From UBA961 sp049426725 (GTDB taxonomy: Bacteria > Bacteroidota > Ignavibacteria > Kapaibacteriales > UBA961), in contig JBMSYN010000019.1 of assembly GCA_049426725.1 (NCBI GenBank), positions 1 to 42,513 of the forward strand: DNA of 42,513 nucleotides. Reading direction: 5' to 3'. The position numbers and the translations under genes are program-made. This document shows positions 33,023-41,065 of the stretch, piece after piece (the first letter of the stretch is position 1; each line of letters opens with the position of its first letter). The notes below the pieces were generated by a model, which did not search any database, was not told the origin of the DNA, and saw only the letters and a list, made by a program, of their open reading frames with translations.

Positions 33023-34605
33023 TGTTTGTGCATTATGGCATGCATGGAATTAAAAGGTGATATGTGTAAAAAGTATAGTCCTGCATGTAGTCCATTCATC
33101 TGCATGATATCGCCATTCAGTTCACGGATCAATCTTCCTTGCATATCATAGAGATGCAAAGACAAGAGTGATTGCATATCATTATTGAGTATCCGAATGA
33201 AATGCCCATCATATGTAAAACGAGGCTTTATGCTTTCTTCTTGGACGGATGTGGTTGGTATGGTGCAAATCGGATTTCCTTTATAATTATTTGTTCTATT
33301 CCCATTCTGATCATTGAACACATAAGTATAATTTCCCTGTGGAGTCCAAGAATAATCCAATGAATAGGTCTGACCATTCAATGTATATTTCAATCCATAA
33401 CCTGAATTGCTTCCATTGGGAGTGAGAGCAATGATTGCTGCACCTTTGAGTGGTGTGAGCGCAGGACGCACACCTTTTGCTGCTGCTTGTGGAATAAGCT
33501 GATAGGTTGAGTCTTCAGTTACTTCGCCCGCAAAAGAAGCAATCATATATGGCGCTGAATTTGTTCCATGATAATGATATACTCCTGAAGCATCGGCATG
33601 ACCATGATGTGAATCCAATGTTTTCATTGCCGATCCATCAGGTTCGAGTGCGCCATAGATCGCGAAGCCATCAAATGCATAGGCAATTGGTTTCGATGTT
33701 GAAGTGAATGCATAGAGATGCGTTGGAGCTATATGATAATGATAATCATCTGCTCTGCCTGAATGACCTCCAAAATCATCCAATTGACCATCCACATAAG
33801 CATCAATGCCTGTATTTGTATATGGATTGAAAATTGGAATGCCATTGATTGCGATTGCAATTGCACCTCTGGTGAAGTGCTTTTGATCAACAGGGATGGA
33901 ATTTTGTGCCATTACAGGATTCAGTGGAATGCTCCAAGCATTAGCATTGAGATAGCATTGAGGAATTGGTACTTGTTGCTGCCAAGTTCTAATTCCTTTC
34001 ATCATTTCATGCGTTTTTGCAATGCCAATTGAACCAACTCTGAAATATGTATTATCCCAAGAAGTGACAACTTCACTTCTGAATGGAGTAAAGGCAGAAT
34101 CCATGGTCAATGGATTTGTTTCTACCAATGTGAGCGCTTGATATCCATTATTGAATCCATATCCCATAAGTGCAATAAACAAAGCACCTGACATCATTGC
34201 AAAGCGCGGGGCTTGTTGTTTAGCAATCAATATTCCTGAAAGTAAAGCTATTCCAAGAAAGACAAATGCAATTGGAATGTCTTGAGGAATATCTTCTTTG
34301 ATTGGTTCAATTGATTTCTGATTTTGGGGGAGATTGAATCTTCTTATGACTTCATAGCGATGATCCACATAGTCTCTGTCTTGCTTGCTTAATGTGGCAT
34401 AAGGTACGGAAATCACATCATGATTTCTTTCAATATACACCATTCCATTCTTCATGAATGACAATGCCCCGGTTATATGCTTGTTTCCACTCATCCAGTG
34501 TCTGTCATTCTTTGCCCCATGTGAATGCTCATGAGTATTATGTGCCAATATACTTGCTGAAAATACCAGCGATACCATGAACAGTGTGAATCTGAAGTGT
34601 TTCAT
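33019..34605 (-). CDS. YHYH-domain protein with His-rich N-terminus, two membrane helices and T9SS-like tail
   Basis: This 528-aa protein has a signal peptide (about residues 1-21), a His-rich start (HNTHEHSHG) and an SHD1-like segment (about 50-90, VYIERNHDVISVPYATLSKQ). Then come two hydrophobic helices (about 110-128 and 134-150). The YHYH domain spans about 190-400, with YHYH at 288-291 and 343-346, FDGFAIYG, and HHGHADASG. The C-terminus (from about 478, HLYDMQGRLI, GLHAGLYFLHI) resembles a T9SS sorting domain. Membrane helices in a protein with a T9SS-like tail are odd. The YHYH domain may bind metal; function unknown. Confidence 0.82.
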   Translation of the reverse strand: MKHFRFTLFMVSLVFSASILAHNTHEHSHGAKNDRHWMSGNKHITGALSFMKNGMVYIERNHDVISVPYATLSKQDRDYVDHRYEVIRRFNLPQNQKSIEPIKEDIPQDIPIAFVFLGIALLSGILIAKQQAPRFAMMSGALFIALMGYGFNNGYQALTLVETNPLTMDSAFTPFRSEVVTSWDNTYFRVGSIGIAKTHEMMKGIRTWQQQVPIPQCYLNANAWSIPLNPVMAQNSIPVDQKHFTRGAIAIAINGIPIFNPYTNTGIDAYVDGQLDDFGGHSGRADDYHYHIAPTHLYAFTSTSKPIAYAFDGFAIYGALEPDGSAMKTLDSHHGHADASGVYHYHGTNSAPYMIASFAGEVTEDSTYQLIPQAAAKGVRPALTPLKGAAIIALTPNGSNSGYGLKYTLNGQTYSLDYSWTPQGNYTYVFNDQNGNRTNNYKGNPICTIPTTSVQEESIKPRFTYDGHFIRILNNDMQSLLSLHLYDMQGRLIRELNGDIMQMNGLHAGLYFLHISPFNSMHAIMHKQ

Positions 34606-34624
34606 TGTGTCTTTGTTTGGTGTG

Positions 34625-35824
34625 TTAATATGACATGATGCATTGCTTGAAAAACAATGGTATTCCTTGGGACTCGAGCATCATCAATACGAGATAATTT
34701 CCAATTGGGAGATTCATGGGGATTTCAGCAGGAGAGTGTTTATCCAAAACTGGAATCGGATATGATCCGAGATTTTCTCCAAGTACTGAATACAGATGAA
34801 CATTCACATTCGAATGAGCGGTTGAACTGGCAATGCGAATGTGTTGATCTTGAAATTGAATATCAAAAGTTGGGATATCAACCATATTGTTTTCAACCAA
34901 TGTTGTGCCGGATACTACTTTGCGTAATAAGACAAGATTATCGACCACAAGGTTTGATGTCCAGATAAATTGATTCTTACCCCATAATGAAGTGAAGTTT
35001 GACCAAGCAGGAAAATTCACCCCAACTGTTGATGGTGAATAAACAACCGCTTTTGGCCAATCAGCATCCTTAAATGAAGAATTCATCCATTCAGAGGGTA
35101 TGGGGTAATGTATTGCATAGCATGAATCCGCGCATGAGATATTTCTTGGTAATTGATGGGTAAATCGGGTATTGTCCTGTCTGGTTTCCACTGAATCTGG
35201 AGAAGTGACCGGACTTATATAATACACTTGTGCTTTCCAAGAGGAATCCGTCACTGTTCCATCACTGAACAATGCAATGATTCCGCCATCTCCGGCATGA
35301 TAAGGATTCCCATTATTATTTTCTGATCCCAAACCCGGTAATTCTTCCCAATCCACAGCTTTGATCGCAATGGTATAAGGTTTTTTTACTTTGAATCGTG
35401 CAATGACAGAATTGAATGGAGTAAATGGCACGGGATCAGTACCAATGAATTGTCCATTTATGTAGAGTTCGCAATAATTATCACAAAGAATATACCCTGT
35501 AATCACTTCACCATCAGGATCAATCGTTGTGACTTCCATAGATTCAATATTCACTTGAGCCATTGATGAAGGTGTGACCGATGCACATTGATTGTAAAAA
35601 TTGTGCAATCGCTGTCCTGTTGAAAATTTGGTATCACCGGGAACAAAGATTGTTGATCCATTCGGTCCGGGAAATGATCCTAGTGCAGCAGGTCTTGATC
35701 CCTGACAACCCGGTGAGATGTCATTTGAAAGAATTGTGGCTTTACCTCTGGTGACAAACGGTATCTCTGCTTGAAGAGCAAGTGTCGTGAAAAGGAGAGA
35801 AATGAGGAGCAATAATGTATTCAT
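34625..35824 (-). CDS. Secreted beta-sandwich protein of unknown function with T9SS-like tail
   Basis: This 399-aa protein has a signal peptide (about residues 1-19). The body looks all-beta and contains DNYCELYINGQFIG (about 115) and ADWPKAVVYSP, patterns seen in galactose-binding or PA14-like sandwich domains, so binding of a glycan or ligand is possible. I cannot name a family. Several Cys residues (for example CEL at 118 and CADSC near 230) could form disulfides outside the cell. The last roughly 75 residues resemble a T9SS sorting domain (VHLYSVLGENLG, LPIGNYLVLM). Its start overlaps the stop of the thioredoxin-like gene. Confidence 0.7.
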   Translation of the reverse strand: MNTLLLLISLLFTTLALQAEIPFVTRGKATILSNDISPGCQGSRPAALGSFPGPNGSTIFVPGDTKFSTGQRLHNFYNQCASVTPSSMAQVNIESMEVTTIDPDGEVITGYILCDNYCELYINGQFIGTDPVPFTPFNSVIARFKVKKPYTIAIKAVDWEELPGLGSENNNGNPYHAGDGGIIALFSDGTVTDSSWKAQVYYISPVTSPDSVETRQDNTRFTHQLPRNISCADSCYAIHYPIPSEWMNSSFKDADWPKAVVYSPSTVGVNFPAWSNFTSLWGKNQFIWTSNLVVDNLVLLRKVVSGTTLVENNMVDIPTFDIQFQDQHIRIASSTAHSNVNVHLYSVLGENLGSYPIPVLDKHSPAEIPMNLPIGNYLVLMMLESQGIPLFFKQCIMSY

Positions 35825-36426
35825 GGAGATCTAAATATGATTTTACATCCAAACGATGCAATGTATGGTCGAGGTATCGGTTTATTTTGAAGAATAGCAT
35901 CCGCAGTTTGTTTCAGATGTGATGTTGCCAGTTCCGGGTACTTTCCATTATCATCAATGATGCCTTGATAAACGATGTTCCAATCACCTAGAATTTTCTG
36001 TATCACGAATACCTGCGGAGTATATGTTGGATTGAACATTCGAGCAATGCTCTGTGAATGATCTTGAACATAGGGATATACAATGGAGTCACGCACTACT
36101 TTTCTTTGCATTTCTTCCAGTGTTTCATCTTCATAGATGAGTGAGTCCATGGGATTTACTGCTATCAGTGGTATGCCCATGGGTTCATATGTGCGATGGA
36201 ATTGATTCATTCGCTCGGTGTATAACTCAGCAAATGGACAATGGTTACAAGTAAATACAATTGCGAAGGCTTTTGCATTGGGAAATTTCGAGAATGTAAA
36301 TTCACCACCTTGCGCCATTGGTGAGGTGAAAGGAGTAATGCTTTTGCCAATAGAGGTTGAATCAAGTGCTTGCGATGGAAGAAAAAACAAGCATAAAAGC
36401 AATATCGAAAGAATGAGTTTTAACAT
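35821..36426 (-). CDS. Exported thioredoxin-like protein with CNHC motif
   Basis: This 201-aa protein has a signal peptide (about residues 1-20) and a thioredoxin-like domain with Cys60 and Cys63 in FTCNHCPFAELYTERM, the cis-proline at TPQVFV (Pro137) and a third Cys194 near the end (SFGCKI). It resembles the redoxin/AhpC-TSA group with NHCP. It could hold disulfides or deliver copper in the periplasm, and its position directly after a multicopper oxidase gene makes a maturation role plausible; this is inference. Its start and the oxidase stop share the base at 36426, so the two genes are coupled. Confidence 0.82.
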   Translation of the reverse strand: MLKLILSILLLCLFFLPSQALDSTSIGKSITPFTSPMAQGGEFTFSKFPNAKAFAIVFTCNHCPFAELYTERMNQFHRTYEPMGIPLIAVNPMDSLIYEDETLEEMQRKVVRDSIVYPYVQDHSQSIARMFNPTYTPQVFVIQKILGDWNIVYQGIIDDNGKYPELATSHLKQTADAILQNKPIPRPYIASFGCKIIFRSP

Positions 36427-38120
36427 TATTTAACAAATGATCTAACGATGACTTGTTTTGTTTTCATATCAGTCATTCGAATCGTATAAAAACCTTTTGG
36501 CAATGAACTCACTTGAATGGGGACATCTTTTTCCGGTTGAGGAAGCATCATGACGGTTTTTCCATTGACATTGTGAATGCTGACATAATACAATTCAATG
36601 TCTTTTGAATCTATATTGATTAGATCGGTGGCGGGATTCGGAAAAATACTCACTGAGGAAAATTCGGTTGTTTCTTCCTGAATAGTTGTTGGAGGAATCA
36701 CCACAAATTGCTGCATCATACCATCATCTTCATGATTTGAAAAATGACAATGATACATGAAAGGATGAAGTGGATCTGCATAATCATCAAAGCGTGCAAT
36801 GAAAGTTGCTGATTCATTTCTTGGGAGATATAACACATCTTTCCAGCCCTTTTCATGTTGTCCAACAGATAATGCATTCCCATTTCTGGCTATGATATTG
36901 AATTGCACATCATGAATGTGAAATGTATGACCAAATACATTGCTATTTGTAATTGTCCAGGTTTGTGCGCTATTCATTGGAATCGATTTGTCTACACGAT
37001 TTATGTTGAATATTCCGCCTGAAAAATGAAAAGGCATTGGACTATTTGGAGCGCCACCCATAATGCGTATATCTTGATTTCCTGTAGAAGTAGTTGGATC
37101 AATTGGAGTAAATGGTATTAGTGTTTCAGGGATTGCTGCGATGGCATTTATTGTAGATTCACCAATTGTGAAATGAATCATGTTGAAATTCTTATTATTA
37201 AGCAAACTTCCGAATTGTCCATTTTGACCCGGTTCACCTCCCGGAAATCCAAATGGTTGATTCGCATTGTATGCCATCATGTCCAGACTTTTTCCAATAT
37301 CATCTTTGGAACAATCAACCAAGATTTCATATCGCTCTCCGACAGCGATGTGGAGCCGATTGACGGGCACAGGTTTTTCTTTCAAACCACCGTCTGTTCC
37401 TATGATATAAAATGTGCGATTATCACTAAATCCGATATTATAAGATCGCTCAACTTCTGCATTCAATATGCGAAGTCGAACAATTTGTCTTGGTAGTGTG
37501 AACTCCGGATTATGTACTCCATTTGCCAAGAGATAATCACCATATGCAGTGTTTTGCACAGTGAATTGATTATTTGCATCATATCTTCTACTTGTAAACA
37601 CAAGTGGAATATCATCAATGCCATAAGTTCTTGGCAATGGTAATGCCGATTCTTGTTCATCATTGACTATCAATAAGCCGCCAATTCCTTTTGATAAATG
37701 TTCAAGAGTCATTTCATGCAAATGCGGGTGATACCAATATGTGGCAGCATTATTTGTTACCTTCCAATATGGCTTCCATATCGTACCTGGTGGTATCACT
37801 TGATGAGGACCACCATCCATAACAGCAGGTAGATGCATTCCATGCCAATGCAATGTTGTGCTATCATTGAGATTATTGATGACAGTCATGCGAATGGTAT
37901 CGCCTTTATTCACAAATATTGTTGGTCCCCAAAATTGATGACCATTGATTCCACCTGTTATGGTTTGATTTCCTGAACGAAGTTGAGCGAATGTATCGAC
38001 AATTCTTAGCGTACATTCAGGTCCATTCATTGCTGCGGGAATTGGCAATGGATTATATGTTTGAGATAGGGATATAAAGCAGGAGCTTAACAGAAGTAAA
38101 AGGAATACAAATGCCATCAT
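36426..38120 (-). CDS. Secreted multicopper oxidase (three-cupredoxin, CueO/CotA-like) with T9SS tail
   Basis: This 564-aa protein has a signal peptide (about residues 1-20), three cupredoxin domains and all four copper motifs: HWHGMH (His91, His93), WYHPHLH (His131, His133), GHTFHIH (His398, His401, His403) and HCHFSNHEDDGM (His457, Cys458, His459, His463, axial Met468). It therefore has a type 1 site and a trinuclear cluster and should couple one-electron oxidation of a substrate to four-electron reduction of oxygen. The last roughly 75 residues form a clear T9SS type A sorting domain (FPNPATDLINI, LPKGFYTIRM), so it is exported beyond the outer membrane. Substrate unknown (metal or phenolic). 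Confidence 0.92.
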   Translation of the reverse strand: MMAFVFLLLLLSSCFISLSQTYNPLPIPAAMNGPECTLRIVDTFAQLRSGNQTITGGINGHQFWGPTIFVNKGDTIRMTVINNLNDSTTLHWHGMHLPAVMDGGPHQVIPPGTIWKPYWKVTNNAATYWYHPHLHEMTLEHLSKGIGGLLIVNDEQESALPLPRTYGIDDIPLVFTSRRYDANNQFTVQNTAYGDYLLANGVHNPEFTLPRQIVRLRILNAEVERSYNIGFSDNRTFYIIGTDGGLKEKPVPVNRLHIAVGERYEILVDCSKDDIGKSLDMMAYNANQPFGFPGGEPGQNGQFGSLLNNKNFNMIHFTIGESTINAIAAIPETLIPFTPIDPTTSTGNQDIRIMGGAPNSPMPFHFSGGIFNINRVDKSIPMNSAQTWTITNSNVFGHTFHIHDVQFNIIARNGNALSVGQHEKGWKDVLYLPRNESATFIARFDDYADPLHPFMYHCHFSNHEDDGMMQQFVVIPPTTIQEETTEFSSVSIFPNPATDLINIDSKDIELYYVSIHNVNGKTVMMLPQPEKDVPIQVSSLPKGFYTIRMTDMKTKQVIVRSFVK

Positions 38121-38165
38121 AGTACTCTTGAATGTGAATCAACGAAACTACGAAGAAATTCTCCA

Positions 38166-39347
38166 TTAGCTCTGAGTTATCTTATGTGCTGTATTCAATA
38201 GAAAAAGTGCCATGATCAATGAAACACAACCTATGATTGTATAGAGGATTGTTATACCATGGACTGAAACGATGGGTTGGGAGAGAACAGGAGAGAGAAA
38301 TTGACCCAAATACAGAGATGAAGTAATCACCCCAACTGATCGACCTCTCTGTGGCATGCTTGCAATCGTAATTACCCACAAACGCATGCTTGGCATCAAT
38401 AAACCTATTCCGGCTCCGGCAAACAATGCAAAAAATATGGTGATCATAAATGTGCTTGAAATGGATAATCCCAAAAATCCAATTGCTAAAAGTGTAAAAG
38501 CTCTCCCGCCCAAAGATGAGAAATGATATCTTCTTTTGAGATAAGGCATAGAATATGATGAAAAACCACCTGCCAAAGTTGCTAGTGAGACCACAGCACC
38601 TGCTTTGGCGGGAGAATCAATGCCAAGCGATGCAAGCAAAAATGGTAACTGAGTGGGTATTGCATAGAAGAAGACCATCCCCAAAAACACAATCAAGCCG
38701 ATTCCGGCAATCTGTATATATGTTGTTCCACTACGTTTGGAATCATCCTCATGAAGTGCATCCGAATGAATTTCTTTTTGAATTGTTGGTTCTTGAATAT
38801 ACAGATATGCAGGCAGAGTTAGAATAAGTGCCAATCCATATAGTGAAAATGGATAACGCCATGATGCTGTTGCAAGGAATCCTGCAAGGGCAACAAATAC
38901 AACTCCACCAAATGAAATGAATGTACCTTGCAAACCAAGCATATTATTTCGTTCTTCACCCTCATAATAATCTGCTATCAATGTCTGTGCAGATGTCATG
39001 ATTCCCGCAACACCCAATCCGAGTATTGCTCTGGCAATGATGAAATGATGAAGACTTTCAAGATATAAACCTGTTGTACCCATGAGTCCATACAGCATCA
39101 ATGATATGATAAGGAGCATTTTGCGATGCCCTTTATCGATGATTAATCCTGCAATCGGTGCAAAGATCGCGATGATTAAACTTGGTATGGTAAGCATGAG
39201 CTTGACAAGAAATTCAGCATTCTCAATGCTTTTGAATGCATCTGCAATTTTTGGAAGTGCCGGGGAGATAGCAGAGACTGACATCACGGTCAAACTGCTT
39301 GCCATGAGTAATATGACTTTGCTTTTGAGAGAGAGTGAGCTCATCAT
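38166..39347 (-). CDS. Major facilitator superfamily transporter
   Basis: About twelve hydrophobic helices fill this 393-aa protein (start at 39347). MFS hallmarks include a first-half loop signature (GLIIDKGHRKMLLII, about residues 70-85) and a long hydrophilic middle loop (about 190-215). The group is that of drug/metabolite exporters such as the Bcr/CmlA or YdhP-like type, but the substrate cannot be read from sequence. I use the ATG at 39347, which overlaps the menA stop (ATGATGA), over the longer frame from 39374. It may share a transcript with menA and yebC, and the multicopper oxidase gene follows after 45 nt. Confidence 0.88.
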   Translation of the reverse strand: MMSSLSLKSKVILLMASSLTVMSVSAISPALPKIADAFKSIENAEFLVKLMLTIPSLIIAIFAPIAGLIIDKGHRKMLLIISLMLYGLMGTTGLYLESLHHFIIARAILGLGVAGIMTSAQTLIADYYEGEERNNMLGLQGTFISFGGVVFVALAGFLATASWRYPFSLYGLALILTLPAYLYIQEPTIQKEIHSDALHEDDSKRSGTTYIQIAGIGLIVFLGMVFFYAIPTQLPFLLASLGIDSPAKAGAVVSLATLAGGFSSYSMPYLKRRYHFSSLGGRAFTLLAIGFLGLSISSTFMITIFFALFAGAGIGLLMPSMRLWVITIASMPQRGRSVGVITSSLYLGQFLSPVLSQPIVSVHGITILYTIIGCVSLIMALFLLNTAHKITQS

Positions 39348-40234
39348 TGCATTCCAAGAAACATGGCCATGCATAATAGGATGCCAAATACAAATAGATG
39401 TATGGCAGTTCGAAATACATAAGGGTTAAGTTCTTCTTTTTGTATGACAAGAATGCCTCTAGTCAAGAATGTTGCAAACGGCAAAAGCAAAATGGGCAAT
39501 AGATATATTCCATTGTCTTGTATTCGTGCAAGCAGAAAAAGAAATGCATAACTCAGTATCATCAAGATTGCATAGAGCCATCGCGAAGCTTTTTCTCCGA
39601 GTATCACTGCCAAGGTGATTTTATGAGCAATCGGATCTGTTTCGATGTCACGAATATTATTCACGAGCAAAATCTTCGCAGCGAATAATCCCATAATGAT
39701 TCCTGTCACAATCACTTGCGGTTTGAATGTCATTTCAGGAATCTGAATAAAATATGAGCCCCAAACAGGAATGAGACCATAAAACACAAATGCCGTTGCT
39801 TCACCGAGTCCGTGATAAGCAAGAGGGTATTGTCCGCCGGTATAGGCAAATGCTGCCCATAAAGAAGCAATGCCGATAATCAATATCGGCCATCCTGCAT
39901 ATTGCACAAGAATAAGTCCAATGAAAAAGGTGAGTGCAAACATGATCCATGACATCGTCATCATGGCTGATTCGGAAATCATGCCGGATGCAACCGCTCT
40001 TGGCGGTCCTATGCGTTTGAGATCAGCCCCTTTTTTGAAATCATAGAGATCATTAAGATAATTGGATGTGGTTTGTAGCATCATCGCGCTTAGAATCGTG
40101 ATTGATGCCAAATATGGATTGAATGCGCCTTCTGTGGCAGCAAGCATGATACCCGCCAAAGTTGGGATTGCGCTTGCGGGTAGAATGCGCATTCTCGCGG
40201 CATAAATCCAATGTTTGATTTTTGTGTTCATCAA
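39344..40234 (-). CDS. menA: 1,4-dihydroxy-2-naphthoate polyprenyltransferase
   Basis: This 296-aa protein is a UbiA-superfamily prenyltransferase with multiple membrane helices. The two Asp-rich motifs are NDLYDFKKGAD (residues 61-71) and NNIRDIETD (192-200); the first has the MenA rather than UbiA spacing. MenA joins an isoprenoid tail to dihydroxynaphthoate in menaquinone synthesis. No other men gene is in the window. The start overlaps the yebC stop and its stop overlaps the transporter start. Confidence 0.9.
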   Translation of the reverse strand: MMNTKIKHWIYAARMRILPASAIPTLAGIMLAATEGAFNPYLASITILSAMMLQTTSNYLNDLYDFKKGADLKRIGPPRAVASGMISESAMMTMSWIMFALTFFIGLILVQYAGWPILIIGIASLWAAFAYTGGQYPLAYHGLGEATAFVFYGLIPVWGSYFIQIPEMTFKPQVIVTGIIMGLFAAKILLVNNIRDIETDPIAHKITLAVILGEKASRWLYAILMILSYAFLFLLARIQDNGIYLLPILLLPFATFLTRGILVIQKEELNPYVFRTAIHLFVFGILLCMAMFLGMQ

Positions 40235-40938
40235 GCGATATTATGATAGACATTTTGCACATCTTCATCTTCTTCAATTTTGTCTATCAATTTCAAGACT
40301 TCATCCATTTGTTCTTCCGTGAGCGTAACTGTCGTATTTGGAATGCGTTGAACTTCAGCCGTTGAAATATCGATCTTACCATCTTCCAAAGCTCTTTGCA
40401 TGTGAACAAAATTATTGAAGTCAGTGTAGGCAATCATTTCTGATTCATCCACCTCCACATCATCGGCGCCGGATTCGATGAATGCCATTTCCAATTCATC
40501 TGCTGATTTTCCATCAAGTGTAGCTTTGAATACGCCTTTTCTTTGAAATAAAAATTCGAGTGCGCCTGAAGTTGCAAGTGATCCATTGTGTTTATTGAGA
40601 TAGCTGCGAATATTGGCAACTGTACGAGTTGGATTATCTGTTGCTGCTTCGATCACAATGGCAACACCATGTGGACCATAGGCTTCATAGACGATTTCCT
40701 GCAAATCCAGCGCATCTTTTCCTGATGCTCTTTTAATTGCGGCTTCCACTCTGTCCTTAGGCATATTATTCGCCTTTGCGGCCTGCATGGCAGCGCGCAA
40801 TCGTGGATTGCCTGCAGGATCTGAGCCACCCAATTTGACTGCAATTGCGATTTCTTTTCCAATTCTTGTGAAGGCTTTTGCCATTCTGTCGAATCGAGCA
40901 AACATCTTATGCTTTCTTTTTTCAAAAATCCTACCCAT
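40231..40938 (-). CDS. YebC/PmpR/TACO1-family protein
   Basis: This 235-aa protein aligns with the YebC family: KMFARFDRMAKAFTRIGKEI, NPRLRAAMQAAKANNMPKDR, VEAAIKRASGKDA, and the conserved YGPHGVAIVIEAATDNPTRT. The family includes DNA-binding regulators and factors that relieve ribosome stalling at certain motifs; which applies here is unknown. The start at 40938 (MGRIFEKRK) is the expected one. It is coupled to menA by a 4-nt overlap, and its 5' leader carries a TATTTTTG box. Confidence 0.93.
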   Translation of the reverse strand: MGRIFEKRKHKMFARFDRMAKAFTRIGKEIAIAVKLGGSDPAGNPRLRAAMQAAKANNMPKDRVEAAIKRASGKDALDLQEIVYEAYGPHGVAIVIEAATDNPTRTVANIRSYLNKHNGSLATSGALEFLFQRKGVFKATLDGKSADELEMAFIESGADDVEVDESEMIAYTDFNNFVHMQRALEDGKIDISTAEVQRIPNTTVTLTEEQMDEVLKLIDKIEEDEDVQNVYHNIA

Positions 40939-40971
40939 CGAAATATCCGCTTATGTTCTGAAATGATTATG

Positions 40972-40979
40972 CAAAAATA
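40972..40979 (-). promoter_or_regulatory. Possible -7 box for the yebC-menA-MFS operon
   Basis: The minus strand reads TATTTTTG (TAnnTTTG), about 34 nt before yebC. No TTG at the proper distance is seen. Confidence 0.35.
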
Positions 40980-41065
40980 CAATAAAGAGTGCATCCATCG
41001 GGTATCTAGCAAAAGGAACTTCGAGCATGATGAAAGTGGTTTTCAGCTCTTTCACAGGAAAGTTC

